Assembly (NCBI RefSeq): GCF_002803605.1
Contig: NZ_PHRG01000012.1
Location: 62,001 to 126,000, forward strand
Source of the DNA: Acinetobacter pseudolwoffii
GTDB lineage: Bacteria; Pseudomonadota; Gammaproteobacteria; Pseudomonadales; Moraxellaceae
Length of the DNA stretch: 64,000 bases
Direction of reading: 5' to 3'
Below, piece after piece: positions 8,104-17,258 of the stretch. The notes under the pieces are model-generated. The model searched no databases, was not told the DNA's origin, and saw only the letters and a program-made list of their open reading frames with translations. The translations under genes and the position numbers were made by a program. Position 1 is the first letter of the stretch. Every line of letters starts with the position of its first letter.

Positions 8104-11100
8104 TTAATTTAATATTAAAACTAAATCCATATTTTTAACCTGATTACCCACACCCATTAAAACTTCCTGAACCACACAGTCCTGATCAGCTTTAATCACA
8201 ATCTCCATTTTCATTGCTTCAATGGTAAATAAGGTTTCACCTTTCCTGACAGACTGACCAAGTTTTACAGGTACTGTACTAATCATGCCCGGCATCGAAG
8301 CACCGATATGTTTTGGATTCTTCGGGTCTGCCTTTGAATGAGCCGTCGATTCTTTTTGGCTTGCCTGTTTAATCTGAACCAGACGTAACTGGCCGTTCAG
8401 CTCTACAAACAGATCAATCACTCCATCCTTGGCTTCTGAGCGGCCCAACAGTTTTATTTCGAGTACTTTACCGCGTTCAAGTTCGATTTCGACTGGACTT
8501 TGCTCTTTTAGACCATAAAAGAACGCTGAAGATGGAATACTTGAGACCGTGCCATATTTCATTTCGTGCTGCATAAAGTCGGTAAAGACTTTTGGATACA
8601 TCAGGTATGACGCCAATTCTTGTTCAGTGACTAGTTTCCCAAACATATTCTCAAGCATTGCTTTTTTACCCGCCAGATCGGCTGGTGGCATAACTGCACC
8701 AAGACGGTCATTTAACGGGGCTGCACCTTTTAATACCTTGTTCTGTAACTTTTCTGGAAAACCATGTACTGGTATGCCTAGCTCCCCCTTAAACAGGGAA
8801 ACCACCGACTCAGGGAAATCAATTTCAAGTTCAGAATCTTCAATATCTTGTGGACTAAGATTGTTCGATACCATATATAAGGCCATATCACCCACCACTT
8901 TAGAGGTTGGAGTGACTTTAACAATGTCACCGAACAATAAGTTAACTTGTGCATAGGCATCAGATACTTCCGTCCAGCGCTCTTCAATACCCATTGAACG
9001 AGCTTGTTCACGCAAGTTAGTATATTGTCCACCCGGCATTTCATGATGATAGACATCAGCTGTACCAGCACGCATATCCGCCTCAAACGGCTTATAGATA
9101 TGGCGCACACCTTCCCAGTATGTCGAAAGCTGTTGCAGGTTGTTAGGGTTAAGTCCTGTGTCCCGATCTGTATTTTGTAAGGCCGCAACCACAGAGCCCA
9201 TGCTTGGTTGTGAAGTGAGACCGCTCATGGCATCCATGGCAGTATCAACAGCATCTACGCCTGCCTCAATTGCTGACAAAATACTGGCTGCTGCAATACC
9301 ACTGGTGTCATGGGTATGAAAATGAACTGGCAGTCCGGTTTCTTCTTTCAATGCTTTGACCAGCTCACGTGCTGCGGCTGGTTTGCATATCCCCGCCATA
9401 TCTTTAATAGCCAGGATATTGGCTCCTGCCTTTTGTAGCTGCTTTGCCATATCAACATAGTAGTTGAGGTTATATCTGCGGTTATTGTCAAAGATATCGC
9501 TGGTATAACAGATTGCTGTTTCACACAACATGCCCGACTCTCGAACCGCATCAATAGCAACCCGCATGTTATCAACTGCATTTAGCGAATCGAATACACG
9601 AAATAAATCGATTCCACCTTGTGCTGCCTGTGCAATAAAGTGGCGAACCACATTATCTGGATAGTTGGTATAACCCACGGCATTAGATGAGCGAAGCAAC
9701 ATTTGAAATAAAATGTTCGGCACTGCTTCACGAAGTCTAGCTAAACGTTCCCACGGATCTTCTTTTAAAAAACGCATCGACACATCAAAGGTTGCGCCCC
9801 CCCAGCACTCTAGTGAAAATAGCTCACTGGCCATCTGGGAGTAATAAGGTGCAATAGCCAACATATCTGCGGTCCGCATTCGTGTTGCAAATAAGGACTG
9901 GTGGGCATCACGCATAGTGGTATCAGTAACCAATACACGCTTTTGATCTAGCATCCAATTTGAGAACCCTTCTGCACCCAGTAATTTAAACTGGTCTCGG
10001 GTTCCGCTTGGAATATTCTGATTCAAGTTAAATATTGGTAACTGTGCTGGAGCTGGAACTGTCTCAGGAAGCGGACGTCCTTTAAGTTCAGGTTGCCCAT
10101 TGACGGTAATGTCACCTAAAAACTCTAATAACTTTGTCGCACGGTCCTGCTTAGGTTTAAGGTTAAATAATTCAGGAGTGGTATCAATAAATCGGGTAGT
10201 ACAGGTACCTTGTGTAAATAGAGGATGTGTCACCACATTTTCTAGAAATGCCAAATTATTTGAAACACCACGAATACGAAACTCTTGTAATGCTCGTAGC
10301 ATACGGGCATTAGCTTCATCCGCACTTGCACCACGAACCGTTACCTTAGCCAGTAATGAATCATAATAAGGCGTAATGACTGCACCAGTATAGGCAGTAC
10401 CACTGTCTACCCGTACCCCAAAACCAGTTGCGCTACGAAATGCGGTCAAACGTCCATAGTCCGGCATAAAGCCATTTTTAGGGTCTTCGGTGGTGAGACG
10501 GCATTGTAATGCATGGCCTAACAGTTTAATTTGCTCCTGGGGTGGAATAAAACTGCTACCATCTCCAATCGCGGCACCTTCAGTCACCCGAATTTGTGCT
10601 TTAACAATATCAATGCCAGTAATTTCTTCTGTGACTGTATGCTCCACCTGAATACGCGGGTTAACTTCAATAAAATAGAAGTTTTCTGTTTCAGCATCCA
10701 TTAAGAACTCGACCGTACCGGCGTGAGTATAATTTACTGCGCGAGCCAATCTTAAAGCGGCCTCACATATTTTATTACGTTGGGCTTCGGACAAATAAGG
10801 TGCAGGCGCACGCTCAACCACCTTCTGATTACGTCGTTGGACAGTGCAATCTCGTTCAAATAGATGCACAATATTGCTATGGGTATCACCTAATATCTGC
10901 ACTTCTACATGACGGGCATGGCGAATCAGTTTCTCTAGATAAACTTCGTCATTGCCAAACGCAGATTTGGCTTCACGACGTGCAACAGTAATTGCATCTT
11001 CGAGTTCCTTCTCATGTTCAACCACGCGCATGCCACGACCTCCACCGCCCCAGCTCGCTTTGAGCATGAGTGGATAGCCTACCTCAGCTGCCAGTAACTG

Positions 11101-11544
11101 ACAGTCTTCAATGCATTCAGGTAGTGCTGCTGTAGCAGGAATAACTGGCACACATGCAACCATTGCAACCTTACGGGCCATCACTTTATTGCCTAACTGA
11201 CGCATTACTTCTGGTTTTGGACCGATAAAGCGAATGCCAGCTTGGCTACAAGCCTCTGCAAACTCAGGGTTTTCAGACAGGAAGCCATAACCTGGGTGGA
11301 TAGCATCTACCCCTGCCTCAACTGCAATACGGATAATATCTTCAATATCCAGATAGGCAGCGATTGGTTTTTTCCCTGCCCCTACCTGATAAGCTTCATC
11401 CGATTTAAAGCGATGCAGGGCAAATTTATCTTCTTCTGCATAAATTGCAACTGTACGGATGCCCATTTCTGAGGCAGCACGCATGACTCGAATCGCGATC
11501 TCGCCACGATTAGCAATAAGTATTTTCTGGATAGGCTTAATCAT
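8104..11544 (-). CDS. pyc: Pyruvate carboxylase (1146 aa)
   Basis: This is a full-length single-chain pyruvate carboxylase, which makes oxaloacetate from pyruvate, bicarbonate and ATP. The biotin carboxylase and ATP-grasp domain comes first (IQKILIANRGEIAIRVMRA near the start, KASWGGGGRGMRVV near 160, then the FIEVNPRIQVEHTVTE signature near 290). The central carboxyltransferase domain starts around residue 530 (LVTDTTMRDAHQSLFATR, later FHTHDTSG). The C-terminal biotinyl domain has the EAMKME lysine site about 35 residues from the end. The length matches the family norm of about 1150. It is the last gene of the left-reading metabolic block, 131 bp after the porin, so it may have its own promoter. 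An anaplerotic enzyme beside a transketolase cluster fits growth on a C3/C5-type substrate; that link is inference. Confidence 0.96.
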   Translation of the reverse strand: MIKPIQKILIANRGEIAIRVMRAASEMGIRTVAIYAEEDKFALHRFKSDEAYQVGAGKKPIAAYLDIEDIIRIAVEAGVDAIHPGYGFLSENPEFAEACSQAGIRFIGPKPEVMRQLGNKVMARKVAMVACVPVIPATAALPECIEDCQLLAAEVGYPLMLKASWGGGGRGMRVVEHEKELEDAITVARREAKSAFGNDEVYLEKLIRHARHVEVQILGDTHSNIVHLFERDCTVQRRNQKVVERAPAPYLSEAQRNKICEAALRLARAVNYTHAGTVEFLMDAETENFYFIEVNPRIQVEHTVTEEITGIDIVKAQIRVTEGAAIGDGSSFIPPQEQIKLLGHALQCRLTTEDPKNGFMPDYGRLTAFRSATGFGVRVDSGTAYTGAVITPYYDSLLAKVTVRGASADEANARMLRALQEFRIRGVSNNLAFLENVVTHPLFTQGTCTTRFIDTTPELFNLKPKQDRATKLLEFLGDITVNGQPELKGRPLPETVPAPAQLPIFNLNQNIPSGTRDQFKLLGAEGFSNWMLDQKRVLVTDTTMRDAHQSLFATRMRTADMLAIAPYYSQMASELFSLECWGGATFDVSMRFLKEDPWERLARLREAVPNILFQMLLRSSNAVGYTNYPDNVVRHFIAQAAQGGIDLFRVFDSLNAVDNMRVAIDAVRESGMLCETAICYTSDIFDNNRRYNLNYYVDMAKQLQKAGANILAIKDMAGICKPAAARELVKALKEETGLPVHFHTHDTSGIAAASILSAIEAGVDAVDTAMDAMSGLTSQPSMGSVVAALQNTDRDTGLNPNNLQQLSTYWEGVRHIYKPFEADMRAGTADVYHHEMPGGQYTNLREQARSMGIEERWTEVSDAYAQVNLLFGDIVKVTPTSKVVGDMALYMVSNNLSPQDIEDSELEIDFPESVVSLFKGELGIPVHGFPEKLQNKVLKGAAPLNDRLGAVMPPADLAGKKAMLENMFGKLVTEQELASYLMYPKVFTDFMQHEMKYGTVSSIPSSAFFYGLKEQSPVEIELERGKVLEIKLLGRSEAKDGVIDLFVELNGQLRLVQIKQASQKESTAHSKADPKNPKHIGASMPGMISTVPVKLGQSVRKGETLFTIEAMKMEIVIKADQDCVVQEVLMGVGNQVKNMDLVLILN

Positions 11545-11675
11545 TTATATACCCATTTATTTCGTAATATATTCATAATCTTATTAAAGATATTCGTAGT
11601 TTGGCGCTAAATATTTTTTTAGCTAGTAAAGGAAAAGTTCGTATTTCAAAAGCTGAAATAACAATTCATTAATTT

Positions 11676-12938
11676 TTAAAAAATAATTTTCGAACTGAAG
11701 CCTAGTACTAAAGCGTTATTTATATAATTGGTTGCACCTGGATGGATGATGTACTGCATATTTGGTCGTAGCATTAACCATTTAACAGGGAAGTAGGAGT
11801 AATTAATTTCGAAATTATATTCAGCATCTTCATTAATATTTGAATAGTTTGCACGGAATCGGTCGCTAACACTTATTCTGTTTATTGCTAATCCAAAAAT
11901 ATCATTTGCATGGGTATCTAAAAGACCAATATATTTCAAACCAACTTGTTGCATATTTCCAATTTTATTCGTAGTTTTATTATGGAAACTGAAGTTCATG
12001 AATCCATATAATCCTTGATTTGGTAAATTCCTAGACGATAACTGCTGTTCTACTCCTCCCCATACTCCATATGTATTATCTTCAGACTCTCCTGTTACGA
12101 TGTCCTTTTGATTATCGGCCTCATCAGAAGTATTATAAAATGCTCCTATACGATATATTCCAGGCAAGTCATTAACTGCGTTTTTAGGCTGCCATACCAA
12201 CTCGACAGGAATATTAAAACCGTCTGCATCTTTTGTATCTAGATTCCATCCTTCGTTTTCTTCCAAGTTTTTTGGGTTATATTCGAATACACCAAATTGA
12301 ATAAAAGCTTCAGGATTAAAACTATATTTAGACATTACTGCCCACTGGCTTACAGGTGCATTAATCCATTTATTGCCTTGCCATTTCCCCATTTGTGCAC
12401 CACAAAAAGAATTATTTTGAAAGTCACAAGACATCACATTGAAATAGGTTCCCATGGCAAAACGCCCAACTCGAATACTGGTAACTGCGTTACTGAAATT
12501 CTTTTCAATCGACAGTTCTGCAAGCCTTGTACCCGAATTACCCCGACCATAATTTGCCTGTACATTGGCCAATTGCGGTGCTTGCGGATCGGAAATCTGC
12601 TCTACTGATACACTTTGCCCTTGTCTTGCCATAATTAATACTCTGACACTCACCCCGTCTACATTTATCAATTTTTCTAAATCTAAAGTTGAACCGAGTG
12701 AAAACTGGCTAACATATGTTGGGTCTTGTCGTGGGGCATATCCACCATCTGCTAAATAAGCAATATCGAGATTGGAACTAGCATCAAATTTGATTCCTTT
12801 ATCTGCTAAAGCTGTTCGTTTGCCATCCCAATCCCCTGTTAAATTTGTCCGATTTACATCAAATAAGTTCTCAGCAAAACAAGCTGTATTTGTTCCAATA
12901 AGTACACTAATAAGACATAAAAAATTACTTTTTTTCAT
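11676..12938 (-). CDS. OprB-family carbohydrate-selective porin (420 aa)
   Basis: An N-terminal signal peptide (MKKSNFLCLISVLIGTNTACFAE) is followed by LTGDWDGKRTALADKGIKFDASSNLDIAYLADGG, typical of the start of OprB-type porins. The remainder alternates short polar and aromatic segments as in outer-membrane beta-barrels, and ends in a hydrophobic strand closing on Phe (LVLGFSSKIIF), the usual outer-membrane assembly signal. It would let a small polyol, sugar or related solute cross the outer membrane. It sits between the transketolase genes and pyc on the same strand, 161 bp after the former, so it is probably the outer-membrane entry point for the substrate handled by this block. Confidence 0.85.
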   Translation of the reverse strand: MKKSNFLCLISVLIGTNTACFAENLFDVNRTNLTGDWDGKRTALADKGIKFDASSNLDIAYLADGGYAPRQDPTYVSQFSLGSTLDLEKLINVDGVSVRVLIMARQGQSVSVEQISDPQAPQLANVQANYGRGNSGTRLAELSIEKNFSNAVTSIRVGRFAMGTYFNVMSCDFQNNSFCGAQMGKWQGNKWINAPVSQWAVMSKYSFNPEAFIQFGVFEYNPKNLEENEGWNLDTKDADGFNIPVELVWQPKNAVNDLPGIYRIGAFYNTSDEADNQKDIVTGESEDNTYGVWGGVEQQLSSRNLPNQGLYGFMNFSFHNKTTNKIGNMQQVGLKYIGLLDTHANDIFGLAINRISVSDRFRANYSNINEDAEYNFEINYSYFPVKWLMLRPNMQYIIHPGATNYINNALVLGFSSKIIF

Positions 12939-13099
12939 TGCACAATCCCTGCAAATTTTGAATATAAGTTTCCCTAAACAGCTAATTGAATAAGCTATTT
13001 TGAATGATTAAATTGGATTAAAAGTGGTGTGATAAAATTGCAGCATGGCGGGACTCCTGTCATACACCATGCTCAATTCACTAACAGAGTTGGACTCTC

Positions 13100-14104
13100 T
13101 TAGGTTAAGTGATTTTTAATTTTTGCTTTAACGGCTTCTGTAGAAATACCATAACGATCATGTAGTGTTGGTAATGCGCCTGCATCTAAAAATGCATCAG
13201 GTAAACCAATCATATCAAAACGTGGATGTTGCCCATTTCTTAATAGCAAGGTTCCAACTGCTTCACCTAAGCCTCCAACCACAGAATGATTCTCAGCAGT
13301 TAAAACTGGACGACCTCCTTTAGCTACTTCGTCTAAAATGGTCTGTTCATCTAATGGTTTAATCGTAGGTACATGTAATACAGAAACCTCTACGCCTTCT
13401 TTTTCTAGCTCTTCCGCTGCCTCAAGCGCACGCATGGTCAGTAATCCGGTAGAAATAATCAATAGGTCTTTACCAGGCTTAATGACTTGGGCCTTACCCA
13501 ATTTAAATTGGTAGTTATATTTATCCAGTACCAATGGAACTTGACCACGCAACAAGCGCATATAAACAGGACCTTGATGAGCAGCAATCTGCGGAATAGC
13601 CTGTTCAATTTCCAAGGCATCACATGGATCAATGATCATTAGATTTGGCATTCCACGGAAAATGGCAATGTCTTCTGTTGCTTGGTGACTTGGTCCATAT
13701 CCTGTAGTTAAACCAGGAAGGGCTGCTACAATTTTCACATTTAGATTATCTTCGGCAATCGCCATACAGATAAAATCGTAAGCTCGGCGTGAAGCAAAAA
13801 CAGCATAAGTCGTGGCAAAAGGAACGAAACCTTCTCGAGCTAATCCAGCAGCAGCGCTCATCAAGAGTTGTTCGGCCATTCCCATTTGAAAGAACTTGTC
13901 TGGATTTTGATTCGCGAAAATATGTAAATCTGTATATTTGGATAGATCTGCTGATAATCCAACAATATCATCACGCTCTTTCGCTAGTGCATTTAAAGCA
14001 TGTCCAAATGGTGCAGACTTGGTTGGTTGCCCTTCTGCAGCAATAGAAGCAATCATGGCAGACGTTTTTAATTTTTTCTTAGGAGAGTTCGCTAATTGGC
14101 TCAT
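13100..14104 (-). CDS. Transketolase, C-terminal subunit (334 aa)
   Basis: This is the pyrimidine-binding and C-terminal half of a split transketolase, starting FGHALNALAKERDDIVGLSADLSKYTDL. It contains FFQMGMAEQLLMSAAAGLAREG, where Glu is the residue that activates thiamine diphosphate. The C-terminal transketolase domain follows from about residue 200 (KPGKDLLIISTGLLTMRALEAAEEL, then TAENHSVVGGLGEAVG). A strong AAGGAG Shine-Dalgarno precedes the ATG, and the gap to the N-subunit gene is 13 bp. The two subunits should form one TPP- and Mg-dependent ketol-transfer enzyme. The substrate cannot be read from sequence; split transketolases occur in dedicated catabolic clusters apart from the housekeeping tktA. 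Confidence 0.9.
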   Translation of the reverse strand: MSQLANSPKKKLKTSAMIASIAAEGQPTKSAPFGHALNALAKERDDIVGLSADLSKYTDLHIFANQNPDKFFQMGMAEQLLMSAAAGLAREGFVPFATTYAVFASRRAYDFICMAIAEDNLNVKIVAALPGLTTGYGPSHQATEDIAIFRGMPNLMIIDPCDALEIEQAIPQIAAHQGPVYMRLLRGQVPLVLDKYNYQFKLGKAQVIKPGKDLLIISTGLLTMRALEAAEELEKEGVEVSVLHVPTIKPLDEQTILDEVAKGGRPVLTAENHSVVGGLGEAVGTLLLRNGQHPRFDMIGLPDAFLDAGALPTLHDRYGISTEAVKAKIKNHLT

Positions 14105-14117
14105 GGATCTAGACTCC

Positions 14118-14963
14118 TTATTTGCCGTAATGGGTTAATATATTTAAAGCTTCATCCCATTCACGTTCATCCACGCGAATAAAATGTGTTTTTTCACGGC
14201 TTTCTAAAAATGAAACACCTTTACCCATTTTGGTATCGCAAATAATGACCCTTGGGCATGTTCCTTCGTGACTTTTCGCTTGATCGAAAGCATCAAGTAA
14301 AGCTTCCATATTGTTGCCATCTACGCGTTGGGTATACCAACCAAAAGACTGCCAACGATCTACAATCGGTTCAAAAGCTAGAATTTCACTTGAATGCCCA
14401 TCGGCTTGCTGATTATTCACATCAATAATTGCGATGAGATTATCTAATTTCCAATGTGAAGCTGACATGACAGCTTCCCATGTCGAGCCCTCATTCAGCT
14501 CACCGTCTGATAGGAAGTTATAAACAAAAGATTCTGATTTCTTTTGCTTTAATCCGAGGCAAGCACCTACCGCAATGCCTAAACCATGACCCAATGAACC
14601 ACCTGTGATTTCCATACCAGGGGTATACGTTGCCATGCCTGACATAGGTAAACGACTGTCATCAGAACCATAAGTTTCTAGTTCTTGAAGTGGAATAACT
14701 TTTGCTTCGATCAAAGCTGCATATAAAGCAATTGCATAATGACCTATTGAAAGATAAAAGCGATCTCGTCCTTCCCACTCAGGATTCTCAGGCTGATATT
14801 TCATTGCATGAAAATAAGAAACTGCAAGTAGATCAGCTGCACCTAAGGCCTGCCCAACATAACCTTGGCCCTGTACTTGTCCCATACGTAACGCATGTTG
14901 ACGAATGTTATAGGCACGTTGCTGTAGTTCAGCAATACGAGCTTCTTTATTAATATTTGACAT
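14118..14963 (-). CDS. Transketolase, N-terminal (TPP-binding) subunit (281 aa)
   Basis: The thiamine-diphosphate-binding half of a split transketolase. It shows GQGYVGQALGAADLLAVSYFHAM, the GGSLGHGLGIAVGACLGLK segment, and the TPP motif FLSDGELNEGSTWEAVMSASHWKLDNLIAIIDVNN, a GDG-like start (here SDGE) ending in the expected NN. It then has the family's CDTKMGKGVSFLE. The length fits the N-terminal subunit class. It lies first of the pair, 13 bp upstream of the C-terminal subunit and 15 bp downstream of the MFS gene, so mfs-tktN-tktC are one transcript. Confidence 0.92.
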   Translation of the reverse strand: MSNINKEARIAELQQRAYNIRQHALRMGQVQGQGYVGQALGAADLLAVSYFHAMKYQPENPEWEGRDRFYLSIGHYAIALYAALIEAKVIPLQELETYGSDDSRLPMSGMATYTPGMEITGGSLGHGLGIAVGACLGLKQKKSESFVYNFLSDGELNEGSTWEAVMSASHWKLDNLIAIIDVNNQQADGHSSEILAFEPIVDRWQSFGWYTQRVDGNNMEALLDAFDQAKSHEGTCPRVIICDTKMGKGVSFLESREKTHFIRVDEREWDEALNILTHYGK

Positions 14964-14978
14964 GATTAACTTCTCTTA

Positions 14979-16280
14979 TTAACGATTAACAAGTTTTGCT
15001 GGAACGCGCGTTACCAGTGTGGCACCGACAAGTAAAACTGCTGTGATTAAGAACATACCTATGGCATTAGAACCTGTATTAGTCGTAATCCAGCCGATGA
15101 GAAATGGAGAACAAAATCCAGCGAGATTGGCAAAACTATTGATTCCAGCAATACCAGCAGCGGCTGAAACACCACCTAAAAAGTTGGTTGGCAACATCCA
15201 AAACAAAGAAGATGCAGTGAGTACACCCGATGCCGCAATACATAAACAAATCAGCGATAGGGTTAGATTTGAGGCAAACAATGTTGCGAAGGTCAGTGCA
15301 ATTGCACCAGCACACATAGGAATAATTAAATGCCAGCGACGCTCTCTAAAGTGATCTCCGCTACGGCCTGCTAACAGCATTACAACTATGGCACACATAT
15401 AAGGCAGGCTGGTCAACAAGCCAATATGCCAGTTGTCACTAATACCCGAGTTACGAATTAATGTCGGCAACCAGAAAGTAATTGCATATTGTCCCATTAC
15501 GACACAAAAGTAGATTCCAGCAAGTAACCACAAGCGTTTATCACTAATGAAGTCTTTAATACTGCTATGCCCTTCTTTCTGCTGATTATCTTGTGAAATT
15601 TCTTGTTGAACTAAATTCTTTTCAGCACTTGTTAACCAATGTGCATCTTGAACAGAATCTTTAAGAACTGCGAGGACTAACAAACCAACAACCACTGTAG
15701 GTATAGCTTCAAGTACAAACATCCATTGCCAACCATGCCACCCTTGCACATTGTTCATTTGGTCCATGATTAAGCCAGATAGAGGCCCACCGATCATTCC
15801 TGAAATTGGAATCGCAATAAACCAAAGCACAGTCATACGGGCCCGACGATAAGAGGGGAACCAATATGTAAGATAAAGTAATAGACCTGGCGCTAATCCA
15901 GCTTCAGCAACACCAAGTAAGAAGCGTAAGGTATAGAATTGCCACTCTGTTTCAACAAATGCAAAACAGCCTGACAAAATACCCCATGTAATCATGATCC
16001 GAGCAATCCAACGTCGAGCACCAACTTTATGTAGCACAATATTGCTGGGTACTTCACATAAGAAATATCCTATAAAGAAAATACCTGCGCCAAGTCCATA
16101 AACAGCTTCACTGAACTGTAAATCACTCATCATTTGAAGTTTTGCAAAACCAACATTTACACGGTCTAGGTAAGCACAAAAATAACAAAGCATTAAAAAT
16201 GGCATCAACCGAAATGCAATTTTTCGATATGCAGATTTACGAATAGCATCTGTATCAGATGAAAATACGGTATCCATCAT
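14979..16280 (-). CDS. MFS transporter, anion:cation symporter type (433 aa)
   Basis: The protein has about 12 hydrophobic segments and the MFS motif A region is recognisable (ARRWIARIMITWG after TM2). The opening YRKIAFRLMPFLMLCYFCAYLDRVNVGFAKLQM is characteristic of the ACS family, which moves organic acids such as tartrate, glucarate, phthalate or allantoate with protons. I start it at the ATG at 16280 (MMDTVF), six bases after AGGGA, rather than at the more upstream in-frame codon. It stands between the SDR and transketolase genes and presumably imports the substrate or an intermediate across the inner membrane. Confidence 0.9.
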   Translation of the reverse strand: MMDTVFSSDTDAIRKSAYRKIAFRLMPFLMLCYFCAYLDRVNVGFAKLQMMSDLQFSEAVYGLGAGIFFIGYFLCEVPSNIVLHKVGARRWIARIMITWGILSGCFAFVETEWQFYTLRFLLGVAEAGLAPGLLLYLTYWFPSYRRARMTVLWFIAIPISGMIGGPLSGLIMDQMNNVQGWHGWQWMFVLEAIPTVVVGLLVLAVLKDSVQDAHWLTSAEKNLVQQEISQDNQQKEGHSSIKDFISDKRLWLLAGIYFCVVMGQYAITFWLPTLIRNSGISDNWHIGLLTSLPYMCAIVVMLLAGRSGDHFRERRWHLIIPMCAGAIALTFATLFASNLTLSLICLCIAASGVLTASSLFWMLPTNFLGGVSAAAGIAGINSFANLAGFCSPFLIGWITTNTGSNAIGMFLITAVLLVGATLVTRVPAKLVNR

Positions 16281-16360
16281 GCGAGTCCCTTTACATTGGG
16301 CCACAATATCCTCTCGTGGCCATGTCTCTATTTCAAATTTTTTAATACTAATACTGAGTT

Positions 16361-17110
16361 TTAGTGAATCAGCATTCCGCCATTTACATCTAAAGTTACA
16401 CCTGTTAAATAGGCTGATAGATCACTGGCTAAGAATAATGCTGCATTTGCAACATCTTGAGCATTACCTAAGCGACCAAGTGGAATACCTGCAAGAATGT
16501 CATGACGACGATCATCCTGCATTAGACCACCAGTAATATCTGTTTGAATCAGACCTGGTGTAAGTGAATTCACACGAATATTATCTGCACCAAATTCACG
16601 TGCCATCGCTTTACCTAATCCTAAAACCCCAGCTTTGGCAGCACTGTAATGTGGACCTCCAAAAATACCACCACCTCGTTGTGCCGAAACGGATGATAAA
16701 CACACAATACTTCCTCCACCGTTTTCTTTCATTGAGGGAATTACAGCCTGAGACATAATGAGCGTTCCACGCAGACTGACATCCAAAATACGGTCATAAT
16801 CATTGCGCTTGATATCTAATGTTTTTACAGGTTGGGTAATGCCTGCGTTATTGACCAAAATATCAATTTTTCCGTAGTGTTGAAGGGCTTGTTCCACAGC
16901 AGCGTATGCTTGTTCTTCATTAGCAACATTTGCTGCTAGACCTAAATGACCTTCACCCAATGCTTTAGCCGTATGCTGGCTTTGCGCGAGATCTAGATCA
17001 ACAATAATTACTTTGGCGCCTTGCTGTGCAAAGACTTCCGCTGTTGCACGACCAATACCACGTTCAGATGCTGCACCTGTGATTAACGCTACTTTTCCTT
17101 GTAGTAACAT
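16361..17110 (-). CDS. Short-chain dehydrogenase/reductase (249 aa)
   Basis: A classical SDR: Rossmann cofactor motif GKVALITGAASERGIGRA near residue 6, NNAG near 85, the catalytic Ser segment VCLSSVSAQRGGG, then YSAAKAGVLGLGKAMAREFG with the Tyr-x3-Lys pair, and the C-terminal YLTGVTLDVNGGM. It oxidises or reduces an alcohol/ketone pair with NAD(P). The ATG at 17110 is preferred over 17134 because GAGGAAT lies just before it. It is the first gene of the left-reading cluster and faces the LysR gene across a short intergenic region with a perfect dyad, so it is probably the first enzyme of the pathway and LysR-controlled. Confidence 0.92.
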   Translation of the reverse strand: MLLQGKVALITGAASERGIGRATAEVFAQQGAKVIIVDLDLAQSQHTAKALGEGHLGLAANVANEEQAYAAVEQALQHYGKIDILVNNAGITQPVKTLDIKRNDYDRILDVSLRGTLIMSQAVIPSMKENGGGSIVCLSSVSAQRGGGIFGGPHYSAAKAGVLGLGKAMAREFGADNIRVNSLTPGLIQTDITGGLMQDDRRHDILAGIPLGRLGNAQDVANAALFLASDLSAYLTGVTLDVNGGMLIH

Positions 17111-17191
17111 GTCTATTCCTCTTTTCTTCAACATTTATTCATCGCTAGATTCTCTTTTTTCACAGTGAGCAGCAATAAGGTTAAACTCAAC

Positions 17192-17216
17192 TAGGCATGA
17201 ATAATATTCATGCCTA
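17192..17216. promoter_or_regulatory. Candidate LysR operator, 11-bp arm palindrome
   Basis: TAGGCATGAAT and ATTCATGCCTA pair perfectly around the spacer AAT. The dyad lies in the 148-bp gap between the divergent SDR (start 17110) and LysR (start 17259) genes, where LysR-type regulators usually bind. The length is longer than the usual T-N11-A box but contains one. Confidence 0.6.
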
Positions 17217-17258
17217 TGATATTTTTAGTTAATATTCGAAAGAAAAATGGAATTTTAA

